Shown here: positions 21,448 to 31,570 of the stretch, in pieces | Layout of the letters: every line of letters begins with the position of its first letter | Position numbering within the stretch: position 1 is the stretch's first letter | Assembly: GCA_022559845.1 (NCBI GenBank) | Contig: JAHNEJ010001593.1 | Location: 62,001-126,000 of the forward strand | Source: Amorphophallus konjac | Lineage: Eukaryota > Streptophyta > Magnoliopsida > Alismatales > Araceae | Length of the DNA stretch: 64,000 nucleotides | Direction of reading: 5' to 3' | Translations under genes and position numbers: made by a program | The notes under the pieces: generated by a model | Seen by the model: only the letters and a program-made list of their open reading frames with translations | The model's database searches: none | What the model was told of the DNA's origin: nothing

Positions 21448-21743
21448 CCTGCGGAGGGCGACGACGGCAGGGCGAGCGGCGACGGCGACTCGACGCGAGC
21501 GGCGCGGCGACGGGCTCCGGCGGAGGGGGGCTCGGGCGGGAGGCAGCACGGGGAGGGGGGCTCCGGCGGAGGAGGGGGGCTCGGGCGGGAGGGCTCGGGC
21601 GGAGGGGGGGCTCCGGCGGAGGGGGCTCGGGCGGGAGCGGGGAGGGGGGCTAGGGCGGAGAGGGGGCCGCAGGGGAAGGGGGCTCGGGAGGGGGGGCTCG
21701 GGCGGGAGGGGGGGGGCTCGGGCGGGCGGGGGTCGTAGTAGGA
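20214..21743. other. Unassigned segment between the two CACTA right ends
   Basis: The left half is AT-rich and contains two tRNA-like sequences in opposite orientation. One is about 20567-20622 on plus, with box B-like GGTTCGAATCT. The other is about 20685-20742 on minus, with a 6-bp stem around the anticodon-like loop. The right half (21290-21740) is G-rich with runs such as GGGGGGAGGGGAGGGG and a (GA)n tract at about 21408-21444. Reading frames here are low-complexity Gly/Arg and I do not call them genes. Confidence 0.5.
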
Positions 21744-21956
21744 AGTATAACGGCCTCAGCGACCGACTGGAGACCGAAGTTAATTCGGTCGCAATAATAG
21801 CGACCGATTAGCGACCGATATACATGCGGTCGCTGAAACGGTCTCTATTATGCGACCGATTATTTCGGTCTCCGAATTGGTCTCTATTTGGGACCGACTG
21901 GAGACCGATTAAATCGGTCGCTAATGCGGTCGCTATAGCCACTTTTTCTTGTAGTG
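21744..21956 (-). repeat. Second, different CACTA right end
   Basis: Subterminal GCGACCGA/GAGACCGA motifs, ending in TTTTTCTTGTAGTG. The order of motifs and the sequence after the first 14 bases differ from 19916-20213, so it comes from another CACTA family. ACG follows at 21957. Confidence 0.85.
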
Positions 21957-24233
21957 ACGGCGTCCTTAGTCGGCTCCTTTGGTTAAAACACCGTTGCTAC
22001 TTTGGCCATGCCATGAGTGTATCTGAAAGTCTTTTTTCTCTTCTTCACTCGGCCGCATGCAGGGGCAAGAGGTTGACGGATAAGATGACCACCCTTGGTA
22101 ATCCCCAATACGAGAGGAGTCTCAAATAGGGGCAGTCTTGACCCAAAATCAATATGAGTTTTCATATGAGCTTTCATGATATACATCTCGCCAAAAGGGC
22201 TATTATGAAAATCAAGTCAAAATCTCGATAAAAGTAAAATTGAGAATTATGGCATGTCAAGAGTGGCAAAGTCCCCGCAGGGAAAACCCTGGTCGTATGC
22301 ATGTCATGGGTCTAAAAATCAAAGGCATAAAGCCCCGGCGCAACAGACTACCTCTTTGAGGGTTAACACCTTGGAAGGAATTCAAGTCTTGATATCTCCC
22401 ATCCTGCATAGAGCTTATCTCCAATTATTCTTCTCTTCTCCCTCCAAGACCGAATGTTTCTCGGGTATGGCCTTGGTAGGGGCACCGTTGATCAAAGGCG
22501 GTCGGTTATAGGGCGCCACCTTACAATGCACGCCCAGCTTTGGACATTTTTAAGCAAAAAGGGAAGGAACGAGGACCCCTAGTCAGTAGTTTAAAACACC
22601 CTTTGATGCTGCTTTAGCAATGTCTAACCAAAATCAAACAAAAAAAAATTGAATATTTCTTGCCCAAAATCCATAAAAATTTGAATACCTTTCTCAAAAC
22701 TTCATAAAAATTTGAATATTTTCCAAAACCCACAAAAATTTGCATATTGATCAAAACTCATAAAAATTTGAATATCTTTTTCAAAACTCATAAAAATTTG
22801 CATATTTCAAAACTCCAAAAATTTTGCATTGTATTTTCTGATGGTGCCTTTTGCAGGAACAACAAACTTTGCAAGGACCAGGAGCACGGGATGAGTCCCC
22901 TTTCACTCATTGTTATCAATCCATTGATTCTTCCCGACATTTTTCATGACTTGCCGCTGGGCATTTGATTATCAATTCCTCATATCTCCCTGGGCATTTT
23001 GATTGTTACATCTCCCGGTTATCATCTTGATTATTCATCTCATTATCATTCAATCAACTCCTGCTAATTACTCCGCCAATGGGCCTTATCAGATCTTGAT
23101 CTTTCAACTCCAATCTTGATTAGCCAAATTGTCATCCTCATGACAAACAACAAATAATGATGCTTTGCTATGCCATGATTTGACTTATGCTGTTCATGAT
23201 ATATGCTATGATTGATGCTTTGATTCATGCTATACATGCTATGATTAAATGCCTTATTCATTGCTTGTTATATCTTGGCTGATAAATTTTTGAGCGCAGG
23301 AAGAGGCTCTTGATCCCGCCGACTGGGCATCATCACTCTAAGTCCCACGGTGCTTGCAGCTCATTTCTCAGTTCCCATACTTATTGCTCCACCATCTCTC
23401 CCTGTATGCATTCTACTTATGTTACATATGTTACTAGATTACATCAAGGACCTTGCGACTTTGATAAATCTGGAATTTGAGTTCCCCTTCATCAAAAACG
23501 ATGACGATTCCAGAGGCATCTTAGTCACACGGATAGGCCGTTGGGCCGTCCAAGACTGGGGACGATGGTTCCCTTTTTACGAGTTGGTGCGTGGATAAAC
23601 GGGCTTCGGCTTAGTATCAGCTCGCAGAATTGGTTTCTTGACCCAGTCTGGGCAGTTTAGCAATATTATCCTTGATTATTCTATATTTTCATTTGATTTA
23701 TTTTTTTCCTTTAAACCCAGCATGCATTCATGTAGGACTTTGAAACAATTATTGAAAAAATCATTCTGATAAGCTGTTTTTGTGGGTCAAATTGATCTTG
23801 ATCTTCAATGTGAGATATTCCATGCCGAATTGAGTCCTCAGTGCGTTTTGTCGCTATTTTGGGTCATTTTCTCGAAAGCTCCTTGTTTGGATTGCTATTA
23901 TCTTATTTCAACACTTTCCCCTGATCCACCTTGGCTGCAGCACGTCCACTGGCTGGTAACCGCTCCCCAATGGTGAAACTTACAGGTTTGTGACCTGAGG
24001 TACTTCCACCGCGTTGGAAGTTGATCATTTTTATCTCCTTCGTGCACCGCGTGCACACTCCCCCTTTTTATCCAAACATTGTTGATTTCAGTGAATTTCC
24101 CGAGATTGCTTCATCTCGTGCTTTTGATTTCATTCTCATCAAGTGATGTTGATTGCGTGTCTCATCACACCTTGGCATCTACTTTTCAGTTTGCTACGCT
24201 CCCTTGCAAAGCAGACGCCAAGGCGGGGCAGCT
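21957..24233 (+). other. Element A internal sequence, right of the CACTA insertion
   Basis: Non-coding. It contains a run of short near-repeats 'AAACTCATAAAAATTTGAATAT' type at about 22640-22830. The purine tract AAGGCGGGGCAGC sits directly before the 3' LTR and serves as polypurine tract. No domain of gag or pol is visible. Confidence 0.6.
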
Positions 24234-25950
24234 GTAGACACGCCAAAATTGACATTATTTTGAGTATATTACATATCGCTCTGCGATGCCCCATTTGACC
24301 CTCGAATCAGCTTATTTGAGTGGTTTTCTCACTTTTCTTGAATTTTTCCTATTTTTCCTCATTTATCTCCTTTTTCCTATTTTTTTTAGATTTTTTGGGT
24401 ATTTATCTCTATTTTCTGAATTAACGCCCTTGATAGGGGCGTGTTTTTGAAACACGACCTTGACTGGGGCGTGTCTTTTCCATTTTATCTATTTATCCCC
24501 ATTTTATCTATTTTATGAATTTTCTAAATACACGACCTGGGTAAGGGCGTGTTTTTATTAAAACACGACTTGTACTAGGGCGTTTCTTAAGAAAGGACGA
24601 CCACACTGGAGGGCGTCAATTCTTTTGGTTTGACCGACTTCCCCATTTGAGCTCTTGAAATTAACGCCCTTCCCAGGGGCGTGTTTTTGAAACGCGGCTT
24701 TGATTGAGGCGTGTTTTTCATGTTTCAAATATGGGGAGTTTTCATTTCTAAAAATTTGGTCTTGAGAAACGCCCTTGTGCAGGGCGTGTTTTTGAGAAAC
24801 GCCCTAGGGTAGGTCGTCAATTCTTAAATTAACGCCCTGACCTAAGGCGTGTTTCACCTTCTGGCTTCGCAGCCCTTTCCCCAGAGAGTCCTTGCCTCGT
24901 TAGACTCCTCCTCTATTTGGGCTCTTGCTGTTCTTATCCATTCCTCCTTTAATCTCTTCCCTTCTTATCACCTTTTCCTAACCTATTAATAGAGGCTCTC
25001 GCCTCTGTTAAGGGGTTGGTTCCGATATTTCTTATTCTCCGCTGACGTTCTTCTATTTTTTTTTCTTCTTCTTTCTATTGTTCTTCTTGTGTGCTGCTTC
25101 TTTTCTTTTTTCTTCCTTCTTCTTCCTCCCTTTCTTCTTCTTCTTTCCCCTTCTTCTGCTGTCTTCTCCGTATTCTCCTTCTTCTTCTTCTTCTTCTGCC
25201 TCCTTCTTCTTCTTCTTCTTATTCTTCTTCTTCTGCTTCTTCTCTTTTTCTTCTGTTGTTTTCTTTTCTTTTTACAGGAACCGAAGGTAGGGTGGCATTG
25301 GCTAAGGAGAGGCTTCTTCACGGTTCAAGTCTTCATCCCTTTTGAAGCCTTTCTCCCATCGAGCATTCAAGCCAAAAGAGCCACCAAACAAGATTTTTCT
25401 ATCTTATCTCCCCCTTATTTGTATTTTTTTCATTAGTTCATGCATGCATCATGTTTCATTATTATATTAATTTTTCTCAACTATCATTGAGATCTCCCCT
25501 TTAGTGCATCTCTTGCACTCTTTCCCCATTGTATTTTTACATGCATTCATACCTCCTACACCCTCTTTGCATAGGGGTTTAAGGGCCAACACCCTTAAGG
25601 TGTGTATTTCATATGTTATCATGCTCACCTTTCTATTATGAACTTGATGCTACACACACATTATTTCTAATCCATATCTTTTGGTGTTGTTGTCTTTGTT
25701 TTGCAAGGGTAACCAAAGTTGAAAGACTCTCTTCATCGGCCGGCCGATTTTGAAGAGAAAAGGAGTACTCACATCCCCGCGCTTTCAAGGTATTCTTCGC
25801 GATCTCTCCCCTTCATTAATTGTTATATCTTTTGAGGCGTTCGCGTCTCTGGCGATCACACAACCTCCTTTTAGCACCTCGTGCTATTTTTATTGCTTTC
25901 ATCATATCCCTTACTTTTTATATTTAAGTGGATTTTAAAATAGATCTACA
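24234..25950 (+). repeat. Element A 3' LTR (1717 bp)
   Basis: Begins TGTAGACACGCCAAAATTG and ends ATAGATCTACA. About 24420-24855 holds ten short hairpins of the ACGCCCT...AGGGCGT kind, most followed by T runs. TATTAATAGAGG at about 24986 could act as a TATA element. The last 977 bp match the 5' LTR. Confidence 0.95.
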
Positions 25951-26170
25951 GTCGTGAGGGCAACGGTCGGTCATCGGAGTGTCCTCCGGCGAGAACTGCG
26001 CTTGGGCCGGCCTTATCGGCGTCGTGGAATCCGATGCTCTATTGGGCCGGTCATCCTCTTATTGGGTTGAGCGTGTATGCTCGCCCCTTGTCTGGGCCTA
26101 GCTTGCCCAAACATTAATGGGCCTCTCGAGTTTGGGCCGTTTCTGGGTCGAATCATTTTTACCCTCCTCA
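25951..26170 (-). repeat. Element B 3' LTR, visible end
   Basis: About 220 bp matching the end of 62713-63618, with scattered differences. Element A is inserted in it, so the rest lies beyond the left edge of the window. On the minus strand it begins TGAGGAGGG. Confidence 0.9.
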
Positions 26171-26186
26171 CTTCCCCCCTACTCTT
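26171..26186 (-). other. Element B polypurine tract
   Basis: The minus strand reads AAGAGTAGGGGGGAAG immediately before the LTR start TGAGGAGGG. It primes plus-strand DNA synthesis and fixes the orientation of element B. Confidence 0.8.
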
Positions 26187-26480
26187 AGTTGCCGAGCACT
26201 CGCAGGAGACTGAGAGTAGCCCAAGAGAGGGTTCTTCTGAATGGTGTGATCCAAAGACGATTTCCTCGTACGATGAGAGGTGGTGGCTTCGAGAGCTTGC
26301 TTGGCGCGCAAGGCACCTCTGGCAGTGGCAGAGGCCACGCTGGCAATGATGACTCCGAGTCTTGTCCTGTTCTGGGGATGTGGGCTCAGAACGGTCGCCT
26401 GGCCTCGGTATCCGTACCGTCGTAGCGACAGGCGTCCCTTCACCTGACCCTCAGGGGGCAACCGTCGAATTGTAGTGGGC

Positions 26481-26490
26481 AATTTATAAG
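26481..26490 (+). promoter_or_regulatory. TATA-like box before the antisense ORF
   Basis: AATTTATAAG lies about 130 bp upstream of the ATG at 26617, in the orientation of that ORF and against the main transcript of element B. Confidence 0.5.
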
Positions 26491-26616
26491 AAGTGCCGTG
26501 GGGCCTTTCGCAAACCATACCCATGTCTTACTGGTCGTCGCACTCCATCGTAGGCGTCTTCCTCCCTTTGCCTGGTGATGATCCTTCTTTCTCTGCTCTT
26601 CTTCTCTTCGGTAGCG

Positions 26617-28355
26617 ATGCCTCCACGTAGGAGAGCCCTTAGCGTCGAGTCTTCCTCTTCGGAGGAGATGCCTCAAGGTCGGGGTGGTATGCCGAGCACC
26701 TCAGGTGCGGGCACTAGTCGGCCTGATTTCCAACCTTTAGTGGCCTATAGGGTATTCCATGGCTTGCGGGAGACCTTCCAGATTCCCCCCGAGTACGACA
26801 TCGTCTTCCCCGCCTTGGGGGACGGCATAATGAGTCATCCTTCCGGTGGGATCATGATTCCGGTGGCCTCCTTTCAGGCGGGTCTTCGTATCCCGGTCCA
26901 TCCTTTTATTGCAGTCGTCCTCTGCCATTACGGGCGGAACCCTGGGGGCATATCTCCCAATTCCTACAGTATCCTCTGCGGGTTTATCTACGCGTGCCCT
27001 AGAGCGTCGGTGGAGCTGAGTGTCGATCTGTTCCGTCAATTCTTCCTTCTCTAGAGTTGCCCCTCCGACACCTTTTTTGCCAATTTCAAGGCTCGTGCCC
27101 GCGATCATTTTATCACAGTCTCCCGTACCACATCCAACCGTAAGGGATGGGCGGAGCGGTACGTATACCTGATCAAGTCGAAGGATTGGAAAAGAGCCTC
27201 TGATGGTTGGATGCGGAGTGGATTTCCTCGCCCTTGGCGTGATTCAAAGCCTTCCCTCAATGCCGAGGGCCACCGGGATCTGAAAGCTGTTTCCCGGTAT
27301 CCCCTTGCAGACGCAGACCATGTTCTGACCCCGGCGCTGCTTCGAGAGCTGGGGTTGTGTCCTCCGTTGCCGCAGGGTACTGGTTTTCCTTTCCCGTAGG
27401 GTCGCGGTGGTTGTGACTGGTACCTGACTAACTCAGTCTTTGTTCTCAAGGGCGGCTGAAGCGCAGGAGTGGACCCCCGATATCGTTCGACTGCCGCGGC
27501 TTGCTTCTCGCCCCGTGGATCATGTCGTCCCGGGGGATGGCTAGGTGTCGGTTGCCGCCCCCCCAGCCCATGTTGCGTTTGCCCCGGGGAGGCTGCAGTA
27601 CCCGACCCTTGTCGGCATTCCTCTGGTGCGTTCGCCCGAGGCGTCGGTGGCTAGCGGAGGGCCCAGTCTCCTGGTGAAGAGTCCGCTATGGCTGGCGGTG
27701 GTCGAGCTTATCTGACCGAGGATGAGCTGACTGAGATGGATAGTCGCCGTCGGTCGAGGAAGAGGGGGAGGGATTCGACCCCGGCTAGGAGCCGGGTCCC
27801 ACCCTCGTCTGGGGTGCCTCCCCCCAGTGTCCGCTCGCTATCGTCGCCGGTAGCGCCGGCAGCTGCAACTCCGGCGTCTGCTTCCGGTGGGCGGGGGCGC
27901 GAAAGGGGCAAGGCCCCTGCTGCTATAGAAGCTGATCCTCCCCCTCCGCAGAGGGTCCCTCCACGTGGTCAGTCCTCGCAGCCCGAGGACTCACCGGCGG
28001 GGATGCCGGGTATCCCGGGCATTGTCGACCTCATGGTGCGGAGTGCTCGCTGGCATGAGCATGTTGGGGAGCTCGGTCCCGAGACCGTACACGAGCTTCT
28101 CTTAATATGTCGTAGCCCTGGTCCTCCCCCCTCCTTCAACTCCCTACGGCTCGAAGGTCGATTACGGAGAGGAGGGGCTTGACCCCGTAGAGGCGGGCGC
28201 CGAGCGGCCGGTGTTGAGCGCGGGTGAGCGAGCACCCGCGGATGTTGCTGTGGTGGACTTGATTGACGAGCCACCTTCTCCCAGTGTTGTTACTGCACGT
28301 GCGCCTGCTGAGGCCAGGGTACGTGATGATGTAACCAGGGCAGGTCCTTGAGGGG
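26617..28355 (+). pseudogene. Antisense ORF of element B (Transposase_28, 'putative gypsy type transposon' domain)
   Basis: Plant Tat elements carry an ORF of unknown role on the strand opposite to gag-pol, near the 3' LTR; this fits in place and sequence. The start is ATG 26617 (MPPRRRALSVESSSSEE). The conserved part has IPPEYDIVFPALGD and IPVHPFIAVVLCHYG. An in-frame TAG at 27052-27054 breaks it, after which the same frame continues to about 27399. An intron probably follows (acceptor before about 27450). A Ser/Pro/Arg-rich middle runs 27688-28182, then the frame shifts and continues towards 28355, where element E cuts it. A likely C-terminal piece is at 46445-46566. Confidence 0.75.
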
Positions 28356-28655
28356 ATGCTGTGGATGCACTTTTCGTTTACTTATTATGTTGGTCGTTTG
28401 TTTGGATGGTTGATTTGTCTATTGAGTGCGTGGGCGTGCCAGTCACAAAGTGACGATTTATTCTGCGCTCGATCTGACTAATCAGACGACTGTGTGGTTC
28501 GTGTCGGGACCGAAACCCGCCGCGCCATAAAGGTCACGGCGTTATTTACATCCCCTCGAAGAGGGGAACACCCTTGATTAATCGCCGGGGATCAGGGCCT
28601 CATGGCCAAGAAATTATATTGACAGAAACAAGACGATAGCGATTTTGAATCGGTT

Positions 28656-29720
28656 GGAAAGCCCTATGTCTAGGGAAGCAAACATTCGAAATATGTCGGT
28701 CACTCAAGGGACCATTTTGATATCCGGACGAGCGTCCGGCTTCAGGAAATCGTAATCGTCATGGGCAAAATCGGAGCGTATGTGTGTCGGGGCACGACAA
28801 ATTTATTGTTCAGGGGAACGGGAAACGTTCGGCTAAATCCCGATTAGAATGGTCGGAAACCCGCGAGCTTGTCGGCCCGGTGCAAGATCAAACTGTGACC
28901 ATGCTGCGGTGGGCCCCCCGCTGTCGAAGTCAGGCTTGCGTGGGCATCGTTAATTTCCAGTGCCAAGGGGCAACGAGAGAATGTGCCTTAAATCAACTGG
29001 AAAGCTCTATGTACTAGGGAAGCAAACATTCGAAACGTGTCGGTCGTTCGAGGGACCGTTCAATATTCGGACGGGTGTCCGGCTTGAGAATATCGTAATC
29101 ATCGCAGGCAGACCCGGAACATATGTATGCCAGGGTACGGCAAATTTATTATTCCGAGGAACTGAAAACATTCGGTTAAATCCCGGTTAGTGTAGTAGGA
29201 AACCAGTGAATTTATTGGCCCGGTGCGAGATCGAGTCAGGACCATTCCGGGGGACGTCTCCCGTGGTCCAAACGAGGCTTGCGTGGGCATCGTTAATATG
29301 TCCGGTGCCGAAGAGCAACGGGAAAGAGTCCCGGGACTAGATTCTAAAACGAAGACGTGTACAGAGACAGCTGGCTATAGGCCGAAGATGTGGGTCATGC
29401 AATTACCATGATTAGGGCGAACCCGTAGTCTAAGCATGACCCACGAAGGTCTTATTGATATTCCCATGCGTAGGGCTCGGAGGTGACGAGAACCGCCTCG
29501 TTCCATTCGGTTTTTTGTCGGTCATTCATGGACCACTTTATGTTCGGACCAAAGTCCGTATTGAAGGCACGACGTAAACGGAAATAAACCCGTACAAATG
29601 TATGCCGAGTTTACGATAATCTCAATGAAAGAGCGGAAACGAATCCCAATGAGAACGAGTCCGGTTTGCCAAACTATCGGCCCAGAGCAATGTCGGATTA
29701 CGGCCATATTGGAATAGCTC
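28656..29720 (+). repeat. Diverged tandem repeat of about 346 bp in element E
   Basis: Units begin near 28656, 29002 and 29505. They share GAAGCAAACATTCGAAA, a 'TCGGTC...GGGACC...CGGAC' segment, 'TCGTAATC', 'CGGCTAAATCCCG' and 'GGCTTGCGTGGGCATCGTTAAT'. The third copy is more diverged. Inside the second lies a perfect 11-bp inverted repeat (29390-29400 and 29434-29444). Confidence 0.75.
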
Positions 29721-29813
29721 CCAAGGTCTGAACCCGAATTGGGGGGGGGGGGGGCGGCGTTAATGTTCCCTTTATACCGGGTCTCGAGGAGAACGAGGCT
29801 GCGGAGCGGGTCT

Positions 29814-30110
29814 CATCATTTTATTATTATTTAAATTTTTATCATTATTATTTGTTATTTTACATATTTTTTGGAGTGAATTTGTTGTTATTATTACTTA
29901 TTTATTATTTTTTCTATTATTATTATTTATTCATTTATTATTCATTAGTATCATATATACATATATTTTAGGTTTATTATCATTACTGTTAAGCTCATCA
30001 TTATTGTTACTTATTTTTTATTATTATTATTTATTTATTGAGTTCGTCATCATTACTATTCACCCCCTTTTTATTATGAGTCCGTTATTATTATTATCAT
30101 TATTATTTGT
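29814..30110 (+). repeat. AT-rich TTATTA simple repeat
   Basis: Long stretches of TTATTATTATT and ATTTATT. A run of 14 or so G lies just before it (about 29741-29753). No gene. Confidence 0.85.
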
Positions 30111-30126
30111 TGCATTCGGCACGTGT

Positions 30127-30520
30127 GTGGAGAGGGTGGTGGGGAGTGTACCGCTGAAGGGCTATGGGGTGTACCGCTGGAAGCAGATGAGTTGAGGGTG
30201 GTGTAGAGTGGGCCGTTGAAGGCCAAGGGAGTGTGCCGCTGAGGGACAAGGGAGTGTGCCGCTGGAGGCTGGTGGAGAGTGTGCCGTTGAAGGCTAAGGG
30301 AGTATGCCGTTGACGGCCGAGGGAGTGTGCCGCTGGAGGCTAGTGGAGAGTGTGCCGTTGAAGGCCAAGGGAGTGTGCCGCTGAGGGCCAAGGGAGTGTG
30401 CCGTTGGAGGCTGGTGGAGAGTGTGTCGTTGAAGGCCAAGGGAGTGTGCCGCTGAGGGCCAAGGGAGTGTGCCGCTGGAGGCTGGGGGAGAGTGTGCCGT
30501 TGAAGGCCAGGGGAGAAGGA
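30127..30520 (+). repeat. G-rich minisatellite built on GTGTGCCGCTGGAGG (cluster 1)
   Basis: About 18 copies of GTGTGCCG(C/T)TG(A/G)(A/G)GG spaced 20-31 bp apart. Related clusters are at about 30957-31215 and 39160-39600, all within element E. Confidence 0.85.
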
Positions 30521-30956
30521 TGGGCTAGTGTGAGGACTGAAAAGGGGTCCCTTTTGGCATATGAAGTTCAGATGGAGGAGTTCTAGGTAGCCAGGTTCTC
30601 AATTCTTCATTGGGTGGTTAAGTCCGGGGGCCATGTTCAGCAGCCCAATGCTATGAGTCTCGTACGGTTCCATTGTTTTGATTAGGGTGTCTTATCATTA
30701 TTTGTTCATTCATTAGTTACTTCACTTTGTCTTTTATCATGGCATTACTTTTAATAAAAATTCGGCAGCATCTCCCCTTGACCCGGGGCGTAAGGGAGAT
30801 ACAGGGAACGCGCCCACATGGAGTGACGGAACCCGACAATTTGAGGTGCGTGCCGAGGGCGACAACACCTTCGATAAAACTTCGAAAGACCTGGAAGAAG
30901 CAACGAGCGAAAGACACTCCTAAGACTAGCTGAGAGTGCACCGGGGAAGAACTTGG

Positions 30957-31215
30957 CCAAGGTGTGCCAGCTGAAGATAAGTGCAAGGCTGTGCCGGGCT
31001 GGGCTCAAGTGAGGGGCTGTGCCGCTGGAGGGCTGAGCAAGGTGTACCGGTGGAAGCCGGTTAAGGGTGTATGCCGACCAAGGCACACAAGGGTGTGCCG
31101 CTGAAGGACAAATGGGGTGTACCGCTAAGGGCACGGGCAGGTGTGCCGCTGGAGGCGCAGAGGGGTGTGCTGGCCAAGGAGCCAGAAGGTGTACCGCTGG
31201 ACGGGGGTGCAGGCG
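30957..31215 (+). repeat. GTGTGCCGCTGGAGG minisatellite (cluster 2)
   Basis: About ten looser copies of the same core, with GTGTACCG variants. Just upstream, 30757-30775 (AAAATTCGGCAGCATCTCCC) nearly repeats part of the CACTA foldback at about 18533. Confidence 0.75.
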
Positions 31216-31570
31216 CACCGGGCAAGGCCCCAAAAGGGGCTGGCGTGCTAATGGGGCAGGGGCATTGGGCTGATCAAGCCCACAGGGAAAAGATTTTGGG
31301 AGGTGGCTCAAAGGGCAGGCGAGGGACTTGCAGGTGGGCTTCTACCAGAAGACCACAACGCGGAGAGGCTTTGCACTGGAAAGGCTCACGATTTCATACC
31401 ACCCAAGGTGGTGCGGTGTCCGGAGGAAATTGTCGGCAGGAGGAGTTAAGGAAAACACCGGGAAGAGGGGAGGAAGGGCGATCAAGCACACGGTGGCACA
31501 AATCAATCAAGACGACGAGAAAACCCATCGAAGGGGACAGTACTCATTCATGGGGGAACAAAAGGCCATC

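Larger units (their letters stand above)
5461..21956 (-). mobile_element. CACTA (En/Spm) block flanked by ACG target duplications, possible macrotransposon
   Basis: The left end at 5461 is CACTACAAGAAAAATC. The right end at 21956 reads CACTACAAGAAAAAGTGG on the opposite strand. Both flanks are ACG (5458-5460 and 21957-21959), and CACTA elements make 3-bp target duplications. The right end at 21956 belongs to a different terminal family from the left end, whose true partner is the internal end at 20213. The simplest reading is that the left end of one CACTA and the right end of a neighbouring one moved together. A chance match of three bases (1 in 64) is the alternative. Confidence 0.6.
1..25950 (+). 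mobile_element. Element A: non-autonomous Ogre-like Ty3/gypsy LTR retrotransposon, split by a CACTA element
   Basis: The 5' LTR is cut by the window start and ends at 977. The 3' LTR is 24234-25950 and has TGTAGA...TCTACA ends. A primer-site-like sequence follows the 5' LTR, and a purine-rich tract (about 24217-24233) precedes the 3' LTR. The internal region is 978-5460 plus 21957-24233, about 6.8 kb. It holds one long proline-rich ORF and no protease, RT or integrase, so movement must rely on enzymes from a relative. The LTR start and the long leader before the ORF resemble Ogre elements; that lineage call is inference. The element sits inside the left LTR of element B. A 5-bp target copy would be GTCGT at 25951-25955; its partner lies outside the window. 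Confidence 0.85.

Noticed and set aside
21211..21653. Arg/Gly/Pro-rich reading frames
   Set aside because: Low-complexity translation of G-rich DNA on both strands, with no conserved motif.
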